NCBI GenBank assembly: GCA_024220525.1
Contig: JAMYWO010000075.1
Location: forward strand, 1 to 64,000
DNA from: Cochliopodium minus
Taxonomy: Eukaryota; Discosea; Himatismenida; Cochliopodiidae
DNA length: 64,000 nt
Reading direction: 5' to 3'
Part shown: piece by piece, positions 33,301 through 47,050 of the stretch
Position numbering within the stretch: position 1 is the stretch's first letter
Layout: every line of letters starts with the position of its first letter
The notes under the pieces: generated by a model
What the model saw: only the letters and a program-made list of their open reading frames with translations
The model's database searches: none
What the model was told of the DNA's origin: nothing
Translations under genes and position numbers: made by a program

Positions 33301-36300
33301 ACAGAAAACACATCAGTTTGGCCTCTTTCAAATCCTCCTCTAGTTGTTTCCAATTTACGTTTTCCTGAATCTCCGTTTTCACCATAAACAATGATAGAAA
33401 TATTTGCGTTGGTTCCTTTTTCAAAAAGTTTTTAAAAATTAAAATTATTAGAGTAAAAAAAAAAAAGTTATTACCTGCTCCAAATCTGTCTCCAGTAGTA
33501 ACAGAAACAGTATAGTTTTGATATGGAGCAACGCTGAATCCAGAAGGATCTGTTGCAATGAGTTCTCTTGAAATCAATCCATCTTCTTCATCTCTTGCAA
33601 GCCAATGTCCACAACCAAAGAAGATTTTGTTGTTCTTATCATCTTCAATAGTTACTGATTCCAAGAACCATGCAGCTCCAAGACCACTATCATCGTGTTC
33701 GATTCTTATCTTTTTGATTTCCCCAAGTTCTACTGCCTCTACTCCAAATACATCCTCTTTCTTTCTTTCAAAGTTGTTTCCAGGTCCGTCCAAAGTACGT
33801 TTACCAGTATCCCCTTTTTCTCCGTAAATAGTAATGGAGACGTTTGCATCAGTTCCAGCTCCCCATCTGTCACCAGTTTTAACGATTACTTTGTACTTAA
33901 CGAGAGGAACTGTGCATACTCCATCCTCGTTAGATGCAGGAATTTCTCTTTCAATTTGTCTGTCATCTTCGTCAGTAGCCAACCATTTTCCGCACAAGAA
34001 GTAGTAATCTTTTTGATCTTTTTCGTTGTGAATGATGATCTTGTCCAAGAACCATCCAGGACCAATTCCACTGTTATCATGACGAATTCTGATTTTTGTT
34101 GGAGTTCCAACATCAACACAAACGAGTCCAAACAAATCTTCTTTGTTTCTTTCAAAATTGTTGAGTTTGTTGTCCAATACTTTTTCTCCACTCTTTCCTT
34201 TATCTCCATACAATTCGATGAATACATTTGCGTCTGTACCTGCTCCTCTTCTATCACCTGTTTTCACTCTAACTTTGTATGTAACTTCTGGTAAGTAGGT
34301 AATTGCATCTTCTGGTGCTGGAACTCCTTCAACAACAATCTTTGCGTCTTCTTCATTCAAGTCTAACCATCTTCCGAACAAGAAGAAGTATGTTTGTCCT
34401 GTTCCTGCTTGTAAAACAACTTTGTCCAAGAACCATCCTGCTGCAATTCCTTTGTTGTCATGTCCAATTCTCAATTTTGTTATTTTTCCAAGATCCAACA
34501 TCTCAAAGTTAAAGTGAGAAACGCTTCCTCTTTCGAATGATCCTGATCTTGCGTCCAAACGACGATCTCCACTGTCTCCACTTTCTCCGTAAATTGTTAC
34601 ACTAACGTTTGCACTTGTTCCTGCTCCTCTTCTGTCTCCAGTAAATACAGAAACTTTATAGTCTACCCAAGGCAATGAAGTCATCTTGTCTTCTAAGGAT
34701 GCACCCAATTCTCTTACAGTTTGGAAGTCATCTTCATTGGTATCCAACCAACGTTGGCAAACAAAGTACCATGGTGCGTCTTCTTTATCTCCAGTCATTG
34801 GTGTGATGATTACTTTCTCAAGGAACCAACCAGCTCCAGCTCCTTTAGAGTGATGTCCAATACGAATTTTCTTCAATTCCCCAAGATCATACAAGCTAAG
34901 TTCAAATTCATCAGTTTGTGCTCTTTCAAAGTTATTTCCTTTTGAATCCAATGAAGTCTCTCTTGTTGCTCCATTAGCTCCGGTTATTACAATGAATACA
35001 TTAGCATCAGTTCCTATTTTTAACAAGAAAGTGTATTAGAATTTAAAAAACATTAATTACGATTTGAAAGAGATAATATCAAAGATATTCAATTTGAATT
35101 AATTGATGAATAATTTACCTGCTCCTGGAACATCTCCTGTGATTGTTTTAATTTTGTATTGTTTGGTTGGGATTGGAATTTCTTTATCTTCCAAAGAACA
35201 TCCCAATTCTCTTTCGATCAATCCATCATCTTCTTTAGTATCTAACCATTTATTGCAAACAAAGTAATTAAAGATGTTTCTCTTTACATCTTTCACAATG
35301 ATCTTGTCCAAGAACCATCCAGCTGCAAGACCCTTGTTATCATGTCTAATTCTAGCTTTCTTTAATTCTCCCAAATCAACAATTTCAAATCCAAATATAT
35401 CCTTCTTTCCTCTTTCAAAATTGTTTTGACTATTATCAAGTTTTCTTTCTCCAGAATCTCCATTGGCACCGTACAAAGTGAGAAAGACGTTTGCATCAGT
35501 ACCTGCTCCTCTTCTATCACCAGTGAATACTTGAACTTCATAGTAGACCAAAGGCAAAGATGCTTGACCATCTTTGTCTGCTACTTCAATAACTTTTTCC
35601 AAGCCGTGATCAGTATCGATCCATTGTCCAGACAAAAAGAAGAAATCAAGAGCAAGATCCTCTGCTTTAACAACAACTTTGTCCAAGAACCATGCTGATC
35701 CGATACCTTTTCCATCGTGTCCAATGAGGATTCTTTTTAATTTTCCTAAAGATACCCCAAAGTATTCAAAGACATCCTTTTTATTTCTTTCAAAGTTGTT
35801 CTGGTTGTTATCAAGGCTTATCAAACCAGTGTCTCCATGTTCTCCAACCAACTTGATAAATACATTTGCGTCAGTACCTGCCCCTCTTCTATCTCCAGTG
35901 TAAACAGTGATTTGGTATCTAGTTTCAGGAGCATAAGTCTTTCCATCTTGGTTTGTTGATGCAATTTCTCTTTCAATTTTTTCATCTTCTTCATTATCTG
36001 CCAACCAACGTCCACACAAAAAGAAGTAAGTTTTTTGTTCTTTTTCGTCTTTGGCAATAACTTTGTCCAAGAACCATCCCGCTCCAACTCCTTTGTTATC
36101 ATGTCCTATTCTGATCTTGGTAACATTTCCGAGATGTCCACATTCAATACTGTAATCAAATTGGGTTCCTCTCTCGAAAGATCCATGCTTTGCATCAATC
36201 TTGAATACATCGGAATTTCCTTTTTCACCATACAATTGAAGATGAATTTGAGCATTTGTTCCTGCAAATCTTCTGTCACCAGTAAAGATGGACAGATTGT

Positions 36301-39300
36301 AAGTTGTTAAAGGTGGGCAACCATTAATATCTTTTTCTGCTGCATCTATTTCTCTGATCAAAAGACCATCATCCTCATTCAAGTCAAACCAACGTCCAGA
36401 TGGGAAAAACCATTCTTTTGCTCCATTTTCGCAATAAACAACAACTTTGTCTAACATCCATCCTGCTCCAATTCCTTTATTGTCATGTCCGATTCTGATC
36501 TTCTTCAAATTACCCAAATCAACCATTTGGAATCCAAAGATATCAAGTTGACCTCTTTCAAAGTTATTCAAAGAGTTATCAAGTTTAAGATCATCTGATT
36601 CTCCTTTGTCTCCAAACAAGTGGATGAAAACATTTGCATCAGTACCTGCTCCTCTTCTGTTTGCAGTGTAAACAGAGATTTTATATCTTGTCAATGGTGC
36701 GTATGTTTCTCCATTCTGGTTGGTAGCTGGAATTTCTCTTACGATTTGTTTATCTCCTGATGATTTGTCCAACCATTTTCCGCACAAAAAGAATGTTTGT
36801 GCTTTTGTCACTGTATTAGTAATAATGACTTTGTCCAAAAACCAAGCAGCTCCAATACCACTATCATCATGACCAATTCTAATCTTTTGGAGACTTCCAA
36901 GTTCTACTGCTTCTACTCCAAACTCATCAGTTTGATTTCTCTCAAAGTTATTTCCAGGACCATCCAAAACACGTTTACCAGTGTCTCCCTTATCTCCGTA
37001 GATGGTAATAGATACATTTGCATCAGTTCCTGCTCCTCTTCTGTCTCCAGTCAAGACTTCAACCTTGTATGTGATCAAAGGAAGTGTGCATACTCCATTT
37101 TCGTTTGATGCAGGTATTTCTCTTACGATTTGGTTGTCATCATCATGTGTTGAAAACCATTTTCCACAGAGGAAGAAATAAGTCTTGTTGTCTCTTTCCG
37201 AAAATATTTCCACTTTATCAAGAAACCATGCAGCTCCTAATCCTTTGTTATCATGACCAATCACTATTTTGTTCAATTCTCCAAGATAGTCACATTCTAT
37301 TCCGAATACATCAGCTTTGTTTCTTTCAAAGTTATTTTGAGAGTTGTCAAGGAAAGTTAAGTTGCTCTTTCCATTTTGACCATATAGAGTGATGAATACG
37401 TTTGCATCAGTTCCAGCACCTCTTCTATCTCCAGTTCTTACTGTAATTTGGTAACTTGCAATATTCAAAACCTTAAAGTCCTCTCCAACAGGTGCCAATT
37501 CTCTTCTAATCAAACCATCTCCTTCATCTTTTGCAAGCCAGTTGTTGCATCCAAAAGTCCAAGATTTGCCTTCACCACTGAGAATGACAACTTTATTTAA
37601 GAACCATCCCGCACCAACCCCCTTGTTGTCATGCCCAATTTCGATTCTCTTCAAACTTCCGAGATCAACAGATTGAAACTCAAACTTATCAGTTCTACCT
37701 CTTTCAAAGTTGTTTCTACTGTTCTCCAATTGAATTGTACCACTGTCTCCATGTTCACCATAAGCGATCAAGTGGACATTTGCATCAGTTCCAGCACCCC
37801 TTCTGTCTCCAGTGTAAACAGTAATATGATAGGTGATTAATGGAGCTGCTCTCTTATTTTCTTGGTGAACTGGAATTTCTCTGACCAATTTACCATCATC
37901 TTCATTGGTTGCAAACCATCTTCCACATGGGAAAAAGAATTTTTCATCAGTCTTTCCATTGGTTATTACAACTGTATCTAAGAACCATCCAGGTCCAAAA
38001 CCACTATTATCATGACCAATTCTGATTTTTTGTATAGCACCAAGATCAACAGTTTCAACACCTTTAATTAATGTGTAAATAATATTTAAATTGATTATCT
38101 TTTTTTACCAAATACATCAGTATGATTTCTTTCAAAGTCATTTGCACTGCTATCTAATGGACGGTTTCCAGTGTCTCCCTTTTCACCGTAAATGCAGATG
38201 TTAACATTAGCATCGGTACCAGCTCCTCTTCTATCTCCAGTGAATACTTCAATTTTGTATGTTACCATCTTGTCATAACTTGCTCTATCAGATCCTTCTG
38301 CAGGAATTTCTCTTACAATTTGTCTGTCATCTTCATCAGTTGCCAACCAACGTCCACAAATAAAGAAGTATTCTCCTCCGGTAGTCTCATTTCTTACAAC
38401 TACTTTGTCCAAGAACCACCCTGGACCAAACCCACTGTTATCATGACGGATACGGATGTATTCGAGAGTTCCAAGAGAGATGCAAGAAATACCAAACACG
38501 TCTATTTGTGCTCTCTCAAAGTTGTTTGCAGAAGTATCAAGAATTTTTTCACCACTGTTAGCGAGGTTTCCTTCAGAGTCTTTTCCATACAAAGTGATGA
38601 ATACATTTGCATCAGTACCTAATGAAATTAAATTGATTAGTTTTGATGATTAATGAAAATGATTTGATCAAGATTAGGTTATATGTTTGAAATTAAATAG
38701 ATTTGAATTTACCTGCTCCTCTTCTATCTCCAGTATGTACTTTTACAGTATATTGATTCATAGGCAAATAAGCAACTCCATCAGTTTCTTTTGGAAAGAG
38801 TTCTCTTTGGAGATGTCCATCTTCCTCATCAGTTGCCAACCACTTTCCACACAAAAAGTATTTGATTTCCCCAGTAGCCATGTTGGTCATGATGATTTTA
38901 TCAAGGAACCATCCTGGTGCAAATCCAGTATTATCATGACTAACTTGAAGTTTCTTGATGACACCAAGATCAATTGCTTCGATACCTGCTTCCACTGTTT
39001 GATTTCTTTCAAATTTTGCAGAATCAATCAATGTGCTTGCAGATCTTCCATCCTCAGAATGTAAAGTACAAGTGACCTTTGCGTTTGTACCTGCACCAGG
39101 TCTATCTCCAGTAAAGATCTTCAATTTGTATACAACCACTTTTGGAATGACAATTTCACCTTCATGAGGGGTCAACTCTTTTCTGATTCCAGATTCGGTA
39201 TCCAACCAACTTGCTGCAACAAAGTTCCACTTTTCATCTCTGTAGTTCAAAATTTGAACCCAACCGAGATACCAATTAGGGCTGAAACCAGAGTTATCAT

Positions 39301-42300
39301 GTCCAATCGAAATTTTTTGTAATAAACCGATATCTTCAGAAGTTCTTACAGTGAATTCATCTTTTCTGTTTCTTCTAAAGTTACGAGGATCATTATCGAG
39401 GATGATCTCTTGTGAAACTCCCTCATCTCCGTGTAAAACAATGGATACTGCAGCATCACAACCAGCTCCTCTAAGATCACCTGTTTGAACAACGATTCTC
39501 CAAGTGCAAATTCTGAGTTTTCTTTCTTCTTCTTCTTTCTTCTTCAATAACTCTTCATTTTCCAATTTGCTGTTTTCCAATCGTTCGTTCAAATTCTTGT
39601 TGTGTTCTTCCAACACTCTGGAGTTTTCTTTTGCTTCTTTCAAATGAGATTCGTAGTCTTGCATTCCTCTGTGAAGACGTTTTATTTCCTCTGCTGCTTT
39701 TTCTCTGTCTTCTTTGCTTCTGTTCAAATCAGAAGTAAATGAAGATAATTTCTGTTCATATAGAAGACTGGTTTTCTCGAGATGTTTGTTAAGTTTTTCC
39801 AATTTCTTTTCCAAATCAATGATGGTTTTCTTGTTCTTTTCATTTTCTTGAGAAATTCTTTGGAGTTCTTCGGTATTTGCTCCGCCAGAAAGTGCTTCTT
39901 TTTTGAGTTTATAGATCAAGTGATTTTCATCAATACCCCAAATGTTATGTTTAGAAGATGCAATGTAGCTCAATTTACCATTAATTGCTTGCCATGCACT
40001 CTCATCATTGTTCCATCTTGATACTTTTCCTGTTTTAGAAAGAACCCAAGCATTGTCTCCGTCTTCAACAGTTATCAAACTGATTTGTCCTGGAGGTTGT
40101 GCTCTTTGTTTCCAATCTCCATCAGTCCAACTATAAACAGAGTTTCCTGTAAGAGTGAGACCCCAAATTGTTCCATCAGGAGATGCATCAATTGTTTTCA
40201 TGTAAGGTGGTGGCTTCAATGAAAATTGTACTCCATTCCATTGAAAGACTCTTCCAGATGTATCAACACCCCAAACAACATCTTTGCTTGCACAAGTGAT
40301 TTGTTTAAATTTGATCTCTTCTTCACCATCATGTTTAACCCATTCATCTCCTTTCAATTGGTAAGCTCTGCCACTCTTGCTTACTCCCCAAATGCTCCCA
40401 TCGTTACCTACACTCACATCAACCAAAGATCCTTGAACTTGAACCCAAGGGAGTTTTCCTTCAGTGGTTGGAACATAATGATAGATCTTTCCAGAAGCAA
40501 TACCATAGATGTAATCTTGATTTCCTACACTGATGCTGCTCAATTTACCTGGAATCAAATCCCAAAAAGACATATCAGTATTTGGTTCATCTGAATTTGT
40601 TAAACTTTCGAAATCTTCAACATTATGTGGTCTATCAGTGACATGCAAGTTTCCATTCACATCAATTCCTACGATATGATCATTGCTGTAAACAGAAATG
40701 GATACAAATTTGTGAGGATTCTCAACTTCAATCCATTCTTTCTTTTTTGAATCAAAATTTACCAATTTATCATCTTGAGATAAAGCCCATACTGAATCGT
40801 TTGTTCCCAATGCGATATATTTGAGAGGAGAAGAGAATGGTTGTTCGATCCACTTGGTATTGATCAAAGAAAGAGCAGTTCCTTTCTCATCAATCGCCCA
40901 GAATTGATTATCCCTACCCACTGCTGCAGTTATAAGAACAGGAGATGCAGGAAGGTAATCCCAAGCACTACCAGTCCAACGCAAAGCTTTTCCTTCAACA
41001 TTGATTACAACCGCATAAGATCCTCCGTTAGAAATGTGTTTGAATATACCAGATTTTTGTTGCCACAACTTTCTTGCAGATAACCATTGAAATACACCTC
41101 CCTTCTTATCGAGAGCCCAAACAAAATCTTTAGATGCAGCGATCACTCTGAAATCTTTTCCATTTTGTTGGATAGGGTTGTCCAATTTCTTATCAGCACT
41201 GCTCGTAGTGTATGGAACTCCTTCAGGAGAAAGAGACCATATTTGGCAACTTGTTGCAAGAGATACGCTCGACCATTTGTTACTATCAGAGATCCATCCG
41301 AAATTGGTAACCTCATGTTTCTCTTCTACAGGTTGTTCCTCGATACTGTAGACATATACTTCTCCTTTTGTATCGATACCCCAATAATGAGAATTAGAAT
41401 GTACAGAGATGTATTTCAAGTTATAATGATTATCTATCTTTTGGAAAGTCTTCTCTGAGCAATTCCATTTGTAAAGGATATTTTCATCATTCTCTACAGA
41501 GATACCAAAAATATTGTTTGATCTTCCACAAGAAATCTGATTCAATTTGGGTGCATCAGAGATCAATTTGAAGAAATTATTCTCCCAATGATAAACCAAT
41601 CCAGCACCATTCACAGCCCATACATCACCATCTGATCCAACAGAGATATCAGAGAAAGCTCCGCTCATTTTGTCCCAATTTCCACCATTCCAACAGAAAG
41701 TATATCCTTCCTTTGAGATACCCCAAACATTTGCACCTCCAACGGATAATTTCTTCAAATTACCATTTCTTCTGATCCATGAATCAGTAGATCTATAATA
41801 GACTTTACCATCTACATCAATAGCCCATACTTCACCACCACTGCAACTCACGCTGACCATTCTGCTATCAGTGATTTCCCAACTGTTTTGTTTTTCATCA
41901 TAATAGATCACTTCATCGTTCTCTGTGATTGCCCATGCATGATTTCTTCCTGCAACATCCAAATTCTTGATTTTGAATTGTTTTGGAGTGAGATTATTCC
42001 ATCCAGGCAAATAGAGAACATCATGAAAGACAAATACATTTCCTGATGCATCGAGCCCAACAAGATAATCATCAGATGTACTAATACTCACAATATTATG
42101 AGGATTTGGTTTCTCTTCGAATGTTGCCTCATTTCTCTTGAACAATTTGCCTGATTCATCGATCGCCCATACAAATGATTTGCTTACCATCGAAATTTCT
42201 TTGAAGGATCCTTCAATCGATACCCAACTATCATTCTCAAAACTTTTTATTGCTCCTTCATTTGTAATTGCCCATACACTTCCATCATCTCCAACAGTTA

Positions 42301-42736
42301 AAGATTTGAAATTTGATCCTGGTTGTTTCACCCATTTTTCATCAATGAATTTATATGGTGTGCCATTATTTAATACCCATGTAGTCTCTCCTACTTCAAC
42401 AAAACTTGCCTTTCCTGGGAGTTTTTCCCATTTATCATTTCTCCATGCATATAATATATCTTTTGGTGTCACTCCAAATATTCCAGCTTTACCTGTTGCT
42501 ATTCTTTTTAATTGTCCTGGAATTTCTGTCCATCTCACACCATTCCATCTTGAAATTTTTCCATCTCCATCTATTGCCCATATATCATTGGCATTTATCA
42601 CGGAGATCTAAATTGTAAAGCAGAAATTTATAAATGAGTGAATATAAAAAAAAAAATATTTATTTTAAAATTTGAAGTTTATTCAAAGGAAGATTACTTG
42701 TGTAAAGGAATTTCCAACTAATTGACTCCAAGACAT
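30315..42736 (-). CDS. Giant tectonin-repeat / coiled-coil / 23-PLAT-domain protein (about 3,968 residues)
   Basis: Eight exons fit in frame: 42698-42736, 38713-42607, 38109-38618, 35119-38061, 33475-35013, 31526-33415, 30408-31465 and 30315-30347. The N-terminal ~940 residues are tectonin (TECPR-type) repeats, of the form vWai...G.vyrWng..W..i.G.l..isvG, roughly two dozen, predicted to form beta-propellers. Next comes a coiled coil of about 120 residues (EELQRISQENEKNKKTIIDL and on). The rest is 23 tandem PLAT/LH2 domains, each with a strand like YKVEVLTGDRRGAGTDANV, a core such as IRIGHDNKGVGAGWFLDKV and FFLCGKWLATDEDD. PLAT domains bind lipids or protein partners; tectonin repeats occur in lectins and autophagy tethers. 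There is no signal peptide or membrane span, so it is probably cytoplasmic. Long PLAT arrays are known in LOXHD1, but not joined to tectonin repeats to my knowledge. Confidence 0.92.
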
Positions 42737-43201
42737 TTTTAATTTTTGTTCTAGAGAAAAAGAAAAAAATTTTAAGTTTTAGCTTTTTTTTTATTTATTT
42801 GAATATAAATTATTTTTTTTAACTTTTTCACTTCCATTCGAAATTGACAAAAAAATTATTCTTGATGAATACACAAATTAACACTATCTCCAAATAAATA
42901 TCAATGGAATTATAAAAAATTTATTTGATTGGAGGATAATTATTTTTTTTTTAAGATTTAGATGGGATTTATGATTAACAATTGTGAATTAAAGAATACA
43001 ATTGTGAAAACAATATTAACCTAAAATGATCTCCAATATTTTTTCATTCAATTTTTATTGTAGCACAATTTTTTTTAAATAATAAAATCAGATTCAATTG
43101 AAATCAATTTGATTATTTATTATTGTTTTCTTGCTTCATAGTTGAATTTCTCAATTTAAATTAATAAAAAAATATTGAAAGATACATATCCATTAATAAA
43201 A
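42737..43201. other. Divergent spacer between tectonin-PLAT and RhoGEF genes
   Basis: 465 bp of A/T-rich sequence without supported exons; presumably holds both promoters. No motif stands out. Confidence 0.5.
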
Positions 43202-46200
43202 ATGGAAGAAACAGTTGGAGATAATTTCTCTAAGAAAATAATAGAGAAATTAAACATAAAGATATTGGGTTTGAAGAACGATTTATCACAAGAAAAAGAA
43301 AGGTAAATATAATATTTTTGAATTTGCCATTTATTTTGAATATAATTTAATTATCCTTAAAGATACAACACAAATACCAAAATATTGAATAATGAAGTTG
43401 ATCAACTGAGAAATGAGCTAAAGAGATTAACGAAAGAAAATAGTCTGTTAATAAGGGAGAATCAGACATTGAAGGAACAAAATGTGAAATTGCAAAAGAA
43501 TCAAAATCATTTGAAAATCGAAAGGAAGATTTATAACGAAGATGAGGCAATAATAATGATACAAAGTCTAATAAGGTGAGGAGAATATATATTTCAAAAT
43601 TACTCTTTTAAATTCGTATTATATAAAAGAACATTCTTGAATAAATCGAGATATAAATTAATAAAGAAGAGAAGGAATGTCGCAAGAGAATTCCAAACAA
43701 CGGAAAAAACATATATCTATTACATTAACACAACAGTGGTCTTATATTACAATGATTTGAAGAAAATTGAAAATTCAAAGTTAGGTGTAGCGCCACATGA
43801 GGTAAAATAATTATTATCTTGATTAATTTAATTAAAATCCCAAATTTAGATCAATATGATTTTCGGAAATATAGAAATTCTAGATAGTAAGTTTTTTTAT
43901 TTAAAAATATTTATCTTTATTTATCTTTAACTAAAGTACTCCATAAGCCTATGTGGAAGAATTTAGAAAAGAGAATCAAAGATTGGAGCAGTTTCTCAAA
44001 TATAGCAGACTTGATCTATGATTTTTTGAGCGATCAAGAAGTGATCAGTGCGTATACAGAATACATCAACAGAGTATTAATTATTTTCTCTTTTTTTTAA
44101 AAATTTTTTGTTCATTTTTAATTAGTATGATGACTCCATTGCTCTCCATGAAAAACTTTTGCTTTCAAACAAAAATTGGTAAGAAATTAATTCTAAATTA
44201 ATTTATACAGTTTATTTAATTGTTGATACCAGGGCGAATTATATTGATGAAAAACAAGAGAATGAACTAAGTCATGGTTTAAGAATCGAATCTTATTTAG
44301 TGGCTCCTGTTCAGCGTATACCAGTAAGTTCTTTTCAAAAAAATTCTTATGATTAAACATTCATTATTTAATGAAAGAGGTATGTATTGCTTCTTCAAGA
44401 ACTCTTGAAAGTTACTCCTCCTTCTCATACTGACTATGTAAATGTAAAGAAAGCACTCGAAAAGGCAAAAACGGTTGCAGAAAAAGTAAATTCTTCTAAA
44501 GCTGTTTCCAACCACTTCAAAGAACTCCAAAAAATTAACGCAAATATTGAATTCACAAAACTTTCAGATGAAGAGGAAGAAGAACAAGTTCTCACATTAA
44601 TTTCAAACGAGAGGAGATTTATTACACAAGTTGATTGCAAAGTAATTTTCATTTTTTTATTTTATTTTTTTATACTGAAAATTTTATTCATTTTAATTAA
44701 AATTAGGTTGATGGGGTTGATAGAATGGTTTATATTTTCAACGATTCTCTAGTTTGCCTGTCATACCCCGTTTCAAAATTTACTTCAACAAAATCTGCAA
44801 GAAGAAACTCACTGAGAGGAAAGGTGGGAATGGGAAAATATATATTTTTATGGAAAGCGGAGTTAGCTAACTCGTACTTGAGAACAAGCGAAGTGGACAA
44901 CAGTTCTATTTTCACCATTGTGGAAAACAAGAGAATTAATATTTATCCTTTTTCGAAGAAAAAAACTTTCACCGTCCAAATTGACAAGAACAACAAAGAA
45001 AATAATGTTGATTGGTGGTTTCAAACTTGGAATGAATTAACTAGACAGCTCAAAATTGAATTCAACGGCTTGGTTTTTTTATATAAAAATATTAAATAAT
45101 GCTTTTTCTTTATGCTTTTTTTTTTTAATAGTTCAGATCTGTTGATATTGCTTCCCATTTCATAGCAAATCTTTTGAATGTAATAATTTTTATTTTAGAA
45201 ATTTTTTTTTCTCATTTTTATTTCAAAGGATAATGATTGGAAAATCCTAAAAACAGTGAGTACCAGTATCAAAATATCTAGCGGAGATTACGTAATGTGC
45301 CCTGAAAAGAAAGTTAATGCAGATTCTTCCTTTTTTCTGATAGAAAGTGGATCATTTTGTGTAGAAAGGAACATAGGAAACGTCACATACATCATCAACT
45401 CTCAACTTAGCAATTCTCAATTCTTTGGGGAGTTTAAATATTTGAACGATGAATGTTTTGAATCTGTTAGGGCTACAAGTGATTCATATGTTCATTGTTT
45501 TCAAAAAGATAAACTCAACAAACTTTTGAAATCTGATCCTAATTTGGGTAAAGTTTATTTTTTTTTTTTGAAAATATTTAATTTCTTATTATTTCAATAG
45601 CAAATAGATGGTTCTTGTTATTATGTACAATAATCTCAAAAAGATTTAAATCTGCATCAAAAATCACGCAAAGGGCAATGACTAGACAAGAAGAAAAGCC
45701 AGAAACACCCATGAGCCGTCTGAGCATAAACATATCAAAGACACCAGAGCTGGATACCAAATACACCAGTTTGAGCACTCGAAAATCAACTCCAATGAAA
45801 AGAAAGACAAGGGATAAATCACAAGGAAAAGACTTTAAAATGTGCGAGATATTCAATATTCCTTTCAATGTTATTGTCAAAGAGTGTGAATGTATCTACA
45901 AAAAGACAACTTCTTCAAAGGTAAGAGGGAACATTTATTTGTTTAGACAGTATCTTTGCTTTTACTCCAAAATTCTCGGAAGAAAAACAATCATTGTGAT
46001 CCCTTTTGTGACAGTGGATAGCATGCCAGTAGCTAACAAAAGTTCTTTCATGGTTGTTCTAAAAAGCCAAGTGAACCATATGTTCGAGCTTGTTGGTTCT
46101 GATGAAACCGAGAACATTCAACTTTTCAAGAGTTACTTTGAAAGAACGACTTCCAATAAAGAAACATTAGGAAGACAAAGTAATTTGATGTTCGGCCAAG

Positions 46201-46622
46201 ATGAAAAAACTTTCGACTTGAAAGAAAGCGACTGGGAAATTGTCTTTAGCTGTGCCAAAGTGATGGTTTTCAAAACAGATGAGATCATCATCAAAAAAGG
46301 AGATTATTATCAACGTCTTTACTTCATTTTGAGAGGATCTTGTAGAGTGGAAGACTTTGATGAACAATCAGATAAAGCCAAATTGTTAAGCACGATGACC
46401 AAAGATGATGTTTTTGGAGATCTCTCTTTTCTCTTTGGTGGCTCTGCTGTTGCTAATGTCACTGCTTCTGAAGATTTGGAGCTTTATTGTTGGGAGAAGA
46501 AATCTCTTGAGCAGATTTTTGTCAAGCATCCTCATTTGAGCCCAAAGTTCTACCAAGACATGTCTATTCGTATCAGTCAAAGATGGATGAAATTTTTGGA
46601 TCAAACATTGAAAAATTTATAA
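43202..46622 (+). CDS. RhoGEF: coiled coil, IQ, DH, PH, cNMP-binding-like, GRAM, cNMP-binding-like
   Basis: Multi-exon. From ATG 43202 there is a coiled coil (NNEVDQLRNELKRLTKEN), an IQ motif (MIQSLIRTFLNKSRY) that would bind calmodulin, and a DH domain (REFQTTEKTYIYYINTTV, ending with SYLVAPVQRIPRYVLLLQEL, the diagnostic DH helix). A PH domain follows (VDRMVYIFNDSLVCLSY ... DWWFQTWNELTRQL). The C-terminal half has a first cyclic-nucleotide-binding-like barrel (45250-45560, with SQFFGEFKYL), a GRAM domain (45840-46150, FNIPFNVIVKECECIYKK, VRGNIYLFRQYLCFYS) and a second barrel (46200-46580, YFILRGSCRVEDF, VFGDLSFLFG). cNB-GRAM-cNB is the arrangement of Dictyostelium GbpC/GbpD, where it is coupled to a RasGEF. 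Neither barrel shows the usual phosphate-binding Arg, so nucleotide binding is doubtful. Expected role: activate Rho/Rac GTPases at membranes. Confidence 0.88.
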
Positions 46623-47050
46623 AAACAAAAAAATAAAACTTTATTTTTTAAAATCCATCAAAAACCATTGAAAATGAATAAAAATTCTACTCTTTTCTTA
46701 ACTGATTTCAATATTCTCTTGTTAAGATTAATCCTAAAGATGTTGTCCTTCATGAATTGGCCACCATATGCCCTTTTGGATATAATGAAAAATCAAATGT
46801 GCATCCATTTATTGGAAGATTTCTGAACAAATCATAAATCTTCATTTTTTCTTAGATTGATCAAAAGGTAAATTCTGACTCATATTCGTTTCTGACTTGG
46901 GTTTATTTAATCGACTTTGACCTTCTATTCGACTTTTTCTTTAACAACTTTCTTTTTTCTGTTTTTTTTCTTTCTTGTTGATATGTTTTGCCAACTTGAT
47001 TATTCAAAAACATCAACATCGTCAGAAAAAAAAACATCTCATCCTCATAT
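46623..47050. other. Spacer between convergent RhoGEF and ankyrin genes
   Basis: A 50-codon ORF beginning at the ATG at about 46674 is present but has no recognisable features. Otherwise I see nothing. Confidence 0.4.

Noticed and set aside
31127-38653. Many plus-strand ORFs opposite the PLAT array
   Set aside because: They repeat at the PLAT period and are shadows of the minus-strand gene, which has one continuous phase-correct model.
46673-46825. Short plus-strand ORF of about 50 codons
   Set aside because: No recognisable features, no splice partners and composition close to spacer.
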